In this document: positions 1-7,609 of the stretch, piece by piece
Layout of the letters: each line of letters begins with the position of its first letter
Numbering within the stretch: the first letter of the stretch is position 1
Assembly (NCBI GenBank): GCA_019689515.1
Contig: JADGHI010000173.1
Location: 1 to 7,609, forward strand
Length of the DNA: 7,609 nucleotides
From: Acetobacteraceae bacterium
GTDB lineage: Bacteria; Pseudomonadota; Alphaproteobacteria; Acetobacterales; Acetobacteraceae
Reading direction: 5' to 3'
Program-made: the position numbers and the translations under genes
Notes under the pieces: model-generated
The model's input: only the letters and a program-made list of their open reading frames with translations
Databases searched by the model: none
What the model was told of the DNA's origin: nothing

Positions 1-51
1 CTCGGAGAACCGCTCGCCCCCCCGAGCTGTCCGGCTTCCTGCGGGCAGAGA

Positions 52-87
52 TGGGATAACACGGGACAAAACGGGATAGCAAGGGAG
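52..87. promoter_or_regulatory. Four 10-bp-phased NGGGA repeats, candidate MraZ operator
   Basis: The core GGGA occurs at 53, 63, 73 and 83, exactly one helical turn apart. The flanking bases give TGGGA, CGGGA, CGGGA and AGGGA, each separated by 5 bp. E. coli MraZ is known to bind direct TGGGN repeats separated by 5-nt spacers upstream of its own gene, which is the same architecture. The position beyond rnpB, where alphaproteobacterial mraZ often lies, supports the idea. Weak points: only one of the four units keeps the leading T, mraZ itself is not in the window, and the GGG strand is plus whereas mraZ would be expected on minus. Another protein binding one face of the helix would give the same pattern. 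Confidence 0.45.
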
Positions 88-210
88 ATAGCGTCGGCGT
101 CGCTGCTGGCGCTGCGAAAAATCTATAGGATTTGCAACCGACTAGCCGCCCCTTCTCTCATCCCGTTGGATCTTTCGGCATGCGATCCCGGCATTTCGGA
201 ATCTTCGTTG

Positions 211-232
211 TTTGTTCTTCGACGAAAACAAA
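211..232. repeat. Near-perfect 22-bp palindrome
   Basis: TTTGTTCTTCG (211-221) and CGAAAACAAA (223-232) are complementary over 10 bp, apart from one unpaired C at 217, around a single central A. The centre is too tight for a good RNA hairpin, so a dimeric protein-binding site is at least as likely. It overlaps the T-rich tail of the putative rnpB terminator, so part of its symmetry may come from that tail. No known operator is recognised. Confidence 0.4.
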
Positions 233-263
233 TCCACAGCCCCGCAATTCACAGCCTGTGGAT
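225..263 (-). terminator. Putative intrinsic terminator of rnpB
   Basis: Read on the minus strand, 15 nt past the 3' end of the RNase P RNA, ATCCACAG (263-256) pairs perfectly with CTGTGGAT (239-232) across a 16-nt loop. It is followed at once by TTGTTTT (231-225). A stem plus U-rich tail directly behind an RNA gene fits a Rho-independent terminator. The loop is long and the stem is not very GC-rich, so strength is uncertain. The right arm also forms a 17-bp near-palindrome with 247-254 (one mismatch), giving an alternative structure. Confidence 0.5.
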
Positions 264-277
264 AGTGAGGAAAAGGT

Positions 278-725
<448 letters not shown>

Positions 726-731
726 ACGGGG

Positions 732-760
732 GATGTGCGCATGTGCGCCGCGCCGGTCAA
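732..760 (-). promoter_or_regulatory. Candidate sigma-70 promoter of rnpB
   Basis: On the minus strand TTGACC (760-755) matches the -35 consensus at five of six positions. A 17-nt spacer leads to GCACAT (737-732), a poor -10 of the kind common in GC-rich alphaproteobacteria. That puts +1 about 6-7 nt further on, right where helix P1 of RNase P RNA begins (725). The support comes from the -35 and the geometry, not from the -10. Confidence 0.45.
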
Positions 761-764
761 TCCT

Positions 765-784
765 CCGCCCGACGCGGCGGGCGG
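765..784 (-). terminator. GC-rich hairpin between the amidase gene and rnpB
   Basis: CCGCCCG and CGGGCGG form a perfect 7-bp stem with a 6-nt loop, 27 nt past the amidase stop codon and just upstream of the rnpB -35 element. No T-run follows on either strand, so it is not a classic intrinsic terminator. It could pause or stabilise the 3' end of the djlA-ridA-ampD message, or be chance in such GC-rich DNA. Confidence 0.3.
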
Positions 785-811
785 GGCAGGGCGATCAGTA
801 CGCGGCGAGGA

Positions 812-1540
812 TCACCGCCCCGCCGGCGCCGCTGCCGTCTCCGACTCGCACAGCGCCGCCACCGCCTCGAGCCGCGCCAGCGTCCCTGCATCCGCCACGC
901 CGTCCACCCGCTCCTGCCGCCAGTGGCGCTGGAAGGCGAGGAGCGCGACCTCGGGCCGCGCAGCGTCCACGCGGTAGCCGATGCGCATGAGCAGTGCTGC
1001 CGCGCGGATCATGCCCTCGGCCGGCACCGCCGGGTCGCTGCCCTCGACTCCGGCGGGCCACAGCCCGACGCCGTTCGCCGCCAGGCCCTCCCAGTCGAAC
1101 AGCTCGCCCGGGTCCTGCTTGCGCTCCGGCGCGACGTCGCTGTGCGCGACGACGTTGCGCGGCGGGATCGGGTGCCGCGCGAGGACCGCGAGGCAGAGGT
1201 CGCACACCGCCGCCATCTGCAGAGCGGGGAAGGGGCGGTAGCCCCATTCATGGCCCGGATTGACGATCTCGATGCCGATGCTGCGGTCGTTCAGCCCCTC
1301 CCGCCCGCGCCAGGAGGAGATCCCGGCGTGCCAGGCGCGCCGCTCCTCCGGCACCAGGCGCCAGACCGTGCCGTCCTCCTCCACGACGTAGTGGGCGGAG
1401 ACGCGCGCGACGGGGTCGCGCAGCCGGGCGATCGCCTCCTCCGCGCTGCGCATGCCGGTGTAGTGCAGCACGAGCGTGTCGGTCGGAACGCCGGGCGGGC
1501 GCGCGTCGTGGTTCGGGCTGGGGAGGTCGCGGATGCGCAT
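812..1540 (-). CDS. ampD-like: N-acetylmuramoyl-L-alanine amidase, AmpD-type, with C-terminal peptidoglycan-binding domain
   Basis: A 242-residue zinc amidase expected to cut the bond between N-acetylmuramic acid and the L-Ala stem peptide. Amidase_2 domain, about residues 8-150: the zinc ligands appear as His26 in LVLHYTGM, His133 in VAHSDVAPERKQDPG and Asp143 in the same motif. Glu91 (IGIEIVN) and Lys141 sit where AmpD catalytic residues are expected. Residues about 177-228 look like a PG_binding_1 repeat (LLMRIGYRVD, LAFQRHWRQERVDGVAD). There is no signal peptide, which favours cytosolic recycling of anhydro-muropeptides as for AmpD, although the binding domain would suit a wall-facing enzyme. 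The start ATG precedes RIRDLPSPNHDARPPG, the usual N-terminus of the family; the open frame extends 81 codons further, but that part is antisense-like Arg-rich sequence inside ridA. It begins 5 nt after the ridA stop, so translation is probably coupled. Confidence 0.92.
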   Translation of the reverse strand: MRIRDLPSPNHDARPPGVPTDTLVLHYTGMRSAEEAIARLRDPVARVSAHYVVEEDGTVWRLVPEERRAWHAGISSWRGREGLNDRSIGIEIVNPGHEWGYRPFPALQMAAVCDLCLAVLARHPIPPRNVVAHSDVAPERKQDPGELFDWEGLAANGVGLWPAGVEGSDPAVPAEGMIRAAALLMRIGYRVDAARPEVALLAFQRHWRQERVDGVADAGTLARLEAVAALCESETAAAPAGR

Positions 1541-1545
1541 CAGGC

Positions 1546-1971
1546 TCAGGGTGCCCCTTCGGGCAGCACTGCGTCGGCCTCGACCTCGACGAGCCAGGCG
1601 GAGTCTATGAAGCGCGACACCTCGACGAAGGTGCAGGCCGGGCGCACGGCGCCGAAGGCCTCCCCATGCGCCCGCGCGGCCTCGCGCCAGCGTCCGATGT
1701 CGGTCAGCATCACGCGGGTGCGGACGACGTGTTCCAGCGAGGCGCCCACCTCGGCGAGGGCGGCGGCGATGATCTCGATGCAACGCCGGGTCTGGCCGTG
1801 GACGTCGCCGGGCGCCGCCGTCCCGCCGCCGGCCGCGATCGGGGCGGTGCCCGCCACGGCCACGAACCGTCCCGCCCGGACGGCGCGCGAGAAGCCGATC
1901 TCCGGCTCCAGCGGCGAGCCGGAGGAGACCGATTTCCGCTGTCCCGCCCCCGTGGGGCCACCGCCCGTCAC
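1546..1971 (-). CDS. RidA-family (YjgF/YER057c/UK114) protein
   Basis: A 141-residue protein of the Rid family, small trimeric proteins whose archetype hydrolyses reactive enamine/imine intermediates from PLP enzymes. The fold core is visible: SVSSGSPLEPEIGFSRAVRAG, then VAVAGTAPI, then QTRRCIEIIAAALAEVGASLEHVVRTRVMLTD (residues about 65-95), ending in CTFVEVSRFID and VEVEADAVLP. Arg86 or Arg88 in VVRTRVMLTD is a candidate for the active-site arginine. The start is inferred: GTG at 1971-1969 overlaps the djlA-like TGA as GTGA, and no ATG lies between it and the conserved KSVSSGSP. The open frame upstream is a shadow inside djlA. It lies between a co-chaperone and an amidase gene; a role in cell-wall metabolism is not shown by the sequence. 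The true substrate is unknown, and this may be a Rid subgroup distinct from classical RidA. Confidence 0.88.
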   Translation of the reverse strand: MTGGGPTGAGQRKSVSSGSPLEPEIGFSRAVRAGRFVAVAGTAPIAAGGGTAAPGDVHGQTRRCIEIIAAALAEVGASLEHVVRTRVMLTDIGRWREAARAHGEAFGAVRPACTFVEVSRFIDSAWLVEVEADAVLPEGAP

Positions 1972-2747
1972 AGCCTGCGTTCCCGCTTGATCCGGTCCCA
2001 GGCGGCGTTGATCTCCGCCACTTTCTGCGTCGCGCGCTGCACGAACTCTGCCGGGACGCCGCGCGCTGCCAGGCTGTCCGGGTGGTTCTCGCGCATCAGC
2101 TTGCGCCAGGCGGCGCGCACCTGCTCGTCCGTCGCCTCCCGCGTCAGGCCGAGCACGGTGTAAGGATCCACGCCCAGCTCGGCCTCGGGCGGCCGCGCCC
2201 GGCCGCCCTGCGCCCGCTCCCACGCCGCGGTGTCGAGGCCGAAGCGTGCATGCACGCCGAGCAGGACGGCCTGCTCCGCCTTGTTCAGTGGCCCATCGGC
2301 CCGCGCGATGCCGAACAGGGCGGTCAGCACGTCCTCGAGCATCCCCTTGTTGTCGGCGAAGGCCGTGCCGAGGCGCTCGGCGAAGGGCTCCCAGCCCTCC
2401 GCGGTCTCGCGCGCCTGGTCGAACAGCCGGCCGACCTCGCGGAGGTTCTCGGGCGGGATGCGGAAATATCGCTTGAAGGCGTCGATCTCGGCCCGCTTCA
2501 CCGGCCCGTCGCACTTGGCGAGCTTGGCCGCGAGCACCACCACGCCAATCGCGAACAGGCTCTCCCTGCCGCCGAGCAGCGCGGCGAGGTCGGCGGCGTG
2601 CGGCGGGATGCGGCCCGCCCCGCCGCCGGCGCCGGACAGCGCGCCCTCATCGGCGGCATGACCCAGCGCGGCGCCGACCATGGCACCGAGCGGCCCGCCC
2701 ATGGCGAAGCCGGCCACGCCGCCGATGATCTTGCCCCAGATGCCCAA
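1968..2747 (-). CDS. djlA-like: DjlA-like co-chaperone: TerB-like domain plus C-terminal J domain
   Basis: A 259-residue protein in three parts. Residues 1-33 are glycine/alanine-rich (GGVAGFAMGGPLGAMVGAALGH) and may form a glycine-zipper-like membrane segment, as expected for the single-pass anchor of DjlA. Residues about 62-175 resemble a TerB/DjlA central helical domain (LFAIGVVVLAAKLAKCDGPV, then a second copy-like LFGIARADGPLNKAEQAVL). Residues 194-259 are a J domain (DPYTVLGL...) with the HPD motif at 222-224, which stimulates the ATPase of DnaK. The start codon is TTG (2747-2745): it is preceded by GGAGG ten bases upstream, and MGIWGKIIGGVAGFAMGGPLG is the conserved N-terminus of this family. 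First gene of the minus-strand operon; its TGA overlaps the ridA start. Confidence 0.9.
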   Translation of the reverse strand: MGIWGKIIGGVAGFAMGGPLGAMVGAALGHAADEGALSGAGGGAGRIPPHAADLAALLGGRESLFAIGVVVLAAKLAKCDGPVKRAEIDAFKRYFRIPPENLREVGRLFDQARETAEGWEPFAERLGTAFADNKGMLEDVLTALFGIARADGPLNKAEQAVLLGVHARFGLDTAAWERAQGGRARPPEAELGVDPYTVLGLTREATDEQVRAAWRKLMRENHPDSLAARGVPAEFVQRATQKVAEINAAWDRIKRERRL

Positions 2748-2876
2748 GCCCGCCGGTCCTCCGCTGCACCGAGGCCTGCTCCTAGCACGCGCACGTCGCG
2801 CGCGGGAGCGGCCCGTCCGGCCGGGGTGCCTGCCGCGGCTGGCGGCGATGCCGCGCGGCCTCGCCCGGTCCCAGGG
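2748..2876. other. Intergenic gap upstream of the djlA-like operon
   Basis: 129 bp with no gene. On the minus strand it follows the secreted-protein stop and carries several short GC hairpins, such as CGGCC/GGCCG around 5 nt and CGCGC/GCGCG around 5 nt. None is followed by a T-run. The Shine-Dalgarno GGAGG of the djlA-like gene lies at its left end. A promoter for the operon is expected here, but I cannot point to a convincing -35/-10 pair. Confidence 0.5.
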
Positions 2877-3452
2877 TCAGGGCAGCGTCGCGCCTATCGC
2901 GGGATTGCACGCCTTCAGCGCCGCCCAGGCCTCGGGGAAGCCCCGTGTGTCGAGCGTCGCCTCGTGGTTGCGCAGGAAGATGAGGTGGAGCCTGACCGTG
3001 GCGGCGGCGTCCGCAACGAAGCTGCGGACCAAGGCGGGGTTGCCGATCGCGAGGTGCATCACCGTCACCCGCGGCTCCTGCTGCACCACCCGGTAGCCGG
3101 CGAGGGTGAGGGCGCCGCTCCGCGTCGGCGCGTCCTGCGCCTCCGGCAGCCAGCCGAAGGCGATGCGGTTGTTCGGGGCCTCGGGCTGCGGCAGGGCGAC
3201 GCCGCGGAGACCGAAGATGACGAACAGGCTGCCATCTGCCCGCGGCACCCAGTCCATGCGCAGGACCGCGGGGCCCTCGGTGGTGCTCAGGCTGAGGAAG
3301 CAGGGCCCGTCGGCGGTGCGGCCGTCGCGCACCACGGCCCAGGCGCCGTGGCGGGAGACGACCCTGTCCTGCACGGCCTGGGCTGCCTTCCCTCCCGGAA
3401 GGGCGAGGGACAGGGCGAGGAGGGCTGCGACGGCGAATCGGCGTGTGCGCAT
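2877..3452 (-). CDS. Small secreted/periplasmic protein of unknown function
   Basis: A 191-residue protein with a clear Sec signal peptide: MRTRR, a hydrophobic run FAVAALLALSLALPG, and a likely signal peptidase I site after KAAQA (residue 26). The mature part has only two cysteines, Cys51 (DGPCFLSLS) and Cys182 near the C-terminus (WAALKACNP), which could form one disulfide. The layout, with an early GAWAVVRDG...GPCFL segment, beta-rich middle and a GFPEAWAALKAC ending, is loosely reminiscent of the IalB-like periplasmic proteins of alphaproteobacteria, but I cannot confirm membership. The start ATG has an AGG eight bases upstream and sits directly before the signal peptide. It diverges from the hyuAB-like gene and is 129 bp ahead of the djlA-like operon on the same strand. 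Confidence 0.8.
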   Translation of the reverse strand: MRTRRFAVAALLALSLALPGGKAAQAVQDRVVSRHGAWAVVRDGRTADGPCFLSLSTTEGPAVLRMDWVPRADGSLFVIFGLRGVALPQPEAPNNRIAFGWLPEAQDAPTRSGALTLAGYRVVQQEPRVTVMHLAIGNPALVRSFVADAAATVRLHLIFLRNHEATLDTRGFPEAWAALKACNPAIGATLP

Positions 3453-3557
3453 CGAATCAGCCTATGGCGCGCGGGTGCGGCGCACAACGCCGCGGTTGCC
3501 CGAAGCCGCGCGCGATCCCATTCTCCGCGGCCATTTCGCAGCTTCGGGACGGGGCTC
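3453..3557. promoter_or_regulatory. Divergent intergenic region
   Basis: These 105 bp separate the minus-strand secreted-protein gene from the plus-strand hyuAB-like gene, so promoters for both must lie here or inside the opposite gene. I see no consensus -35/-10 pair and no clear operator palindrome. A G-rich GGGACGGGG (3546-3554) just before the ATG at 3558 is the only ribosome-binding candidate for the plus gene. Confidence 0.4.
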
Positions 3558-7169
<3,612 letters not shown>

Positions 7170-7189
7170 TCGCGGCAGCGCACGCGCAG

Positions 7190-7252
7190 GGAGCCTCCGG
7201 CCTCCTCCGCAGGCCGATGGTGCCTGATGGCCATCGCAGCGGCGGAGGCTCC
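7190..7252 (+). terminator. Nested GC-rich inverted repeat, likely terminator or dispersed hairpin element
   Basis: GGAGCCTCCG (7190-7199) pairs perfectly over 10 bp with CGGAGGCTCC (7243-7252). The interior can fold into two further hairpins: GCCT/AGGC (7200-7214) and CGATGG/CCATCG (7215-7236), giving a three-way-junction shape. It sits 21 nt after the hyuAB-like stop and 11 nt before the asmA-like start, so a 3'-end or insulating role fits. Only GTCTTCC follows, which is T-poor, so classic intrinsic termination is unproven. It could also be a repeated intergenic element of this genome. Confidence 0.5.
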
Positions 7253-7263
7253 GTCTTCCGCCC

Positions 7264-7609
7264 ATGATCCGCCGCCTCGCCATCGTTTGCGCGCTGCTCC
7301 TCGCCGCGATCGCCGGCGCGCTCTGGCTCGGCCCGCGCTTCGTGGACTGGGAGGCGCAGCGGCCGCGCCTCGCCGCGCTGGCCGCCATCCGCCTCGGCCG
7401 GCCGGTCGCGCTCGAGGGCCGGCTTCGCCTCGCCTTCCTCCCCCAGCCGCAGATCGAGGCCTCGCGCGTGCATGTCGGCGCGCCCGGCGAGGACATCGAC
7501 ATCGCCGCGCGCCGCATGCACCTGCGGCTCGATCTCGGCGCGCTGCTCACTGGCCGGCTGGAGCCGCGCGAGATCGCCCTGGTCGGCGCGGAGCTCCGCC
7601 TGCCCTGGC
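7264..7609 (+). CDS. AsmA-family protein, N-terminal part (runs off the right edge)
   Basis: 115 codons are visible, open to the window end. The protein begins MIRRLAIVCALLLAAIAGALW, an uncleaved signal-anchor helix (about residues 4-22). The hallmark AsmA N-terminal pattern follows: FVDWEAQRPRLAALAA, then IRLGRPVALEGRLRLAFLPQP (about residues 43-63) and IEASRVHVGAPG, then an LGALLTGRLEPREIALVGAELRLP segment. AsmA-like proteins are large inner-membrane-anchored periplasmic proteins implicated in outer-membrane lipid and protein homeostasis. The ATG was chosen because it opens directly onto the anchor helix; no good Shine-Dalgarno is seen (CTTCCGCCC precedes it), and the nested inverted repeat ends 11 nt upstream. 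Full length cannot be judged. Confidence 0.88.
   Translation, partial: MIRRLAIVCALLLAAIAGALWLGPRFVDWEAQRPRLAALAAIRLGRPVALEGRLRLAFLPQPQIEASRVHVGAPGEDIDIAARRMHLRLDLGALLTGRLEPREIALVGAELRLPW

Larger units (their letters stand above)
1..277. other. Non-coding, lower-GC intergenic region downstream of rnpB
   Basis: This stretch is clearly richer in A/T than the rest of the window, and I see no convincing gene in it. One plus-strand frame is open to the left edge and ends in TAA at 55-57, but only 18 codons are visible, too few to call. Contents: a phased GGGA repeat array (52-87); a TATAGAT hexamer-like element on the minus strand (121-127) without a good -35 partner; an 8-bp inverted pair AACGGGAT/ATCCCGTT (70-77 and 160-167); a near-perfect 22-bp palindrome (211-232); and a terminator-like hairpin (225-263). 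The location between rnpB and a gene beyond the left edge fits a promoter/leader region. In many alphaproteobacteria mraZ follows rnpB, so this may be the mraZ leader, but no mraZ start codon is visible on the minus strand. Confidence 0.6.

Noticed and set aside
1..26. CTCGG/CCGAG inverted pair at the left edge
   Set aside because: A 5-bp stem with a 16-nt loop in GC-rich DNA is likely chance.
3..57. Possible C-terminal tail of a plus-strand gene ending in TAA at 55-57
   Set aside because: Only 18 codons are visible, with no recognisable motif; it could equally be leader DNA of a minus-strand gene.
257..265. DnaA-box-like TGTGGATAG (one mismatch to the reverse of TTATCCACA), with a second looser match at 230-238
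   Set aside because: Only one good match, no cluster of boxes and no AT-rich unwinding element; the bases are better explained by the rnpB terminator stem.
2748..2876. Short GC hairpins as a terminator of the secreted-protein gene
   Set aside because: Stems are only about 5 bp, no T-run follows on the minus strand, and such stems are frequent by chance at this composition.
2082..3557. A 492-codon upstream extension of the hyuAB-like reading frame
   Set aside because: It runs antisense through the djlA-like and secreted-protein genes with no domain, and the conserved HyuA N-terminus starts at 3558; the open frame reflects high GC.

Overview
The window is very GC-rich, with strong G/C preference at third codon positions. 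Gene content and order (djlA-like / ridA / ampD-like / rnpB) suggest an alphaproteobacterium. The family Acetobacteraceae (Roseomonas-like) is my best guess, from composition and protein flavour only. It looks like ordinary chromosomal backbone: I see no transposase, integrase, phage gene, CRISPR array or tRNA.

Left part (1-2747), read on the minus strand. A tight operon encodes a TerB/J-domain co-chaperone (DjlA-like, TTG start), a RidA-family protein (GTG start inside the djlA stop) and an AmpD-type N-acetylmuramoyl-L-alanine amidase with a C-terminal peptidoglycan-binding domain. It is followed by the RNase P RNA gene (278-725), which has its own plausible promoter and terminator. Beyond rnpB lies about 280 bp of lower-GC non-coding DNA. 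This holds four GGGA repeats spaced exactly 10 bp apart, resembling the operator of MraZ, the regulator of the division/cell-wall (dcw) cluster. In many alphaproteobacteria mraZ follows rnpB, so the dcw cluster may begin just left of the window; that gene is not visible here.

Middle (2748-3557). A small secreted protein of unknown function lies on the minus strand. It diverges across a 105-bp gap from the large plus-strand gene.

Right part (3558-7609). A 1203-residue fused HyuA-HyuB protein (5-oxoprolinase / ATP-dependent hydantoinase type) fills 3.6 kb. A nested GC-rich inverted repeat separates it from the 5' end of an AsmA-family gene that runs off the right edge.

I found no convincing undescribed system. 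The points most worth a second look are the MraZ-box-like array, the nested repeat at 7190-7252, the overlapping palindromes behind rnpB, and the substrate of the fused HyuAB enzyme.
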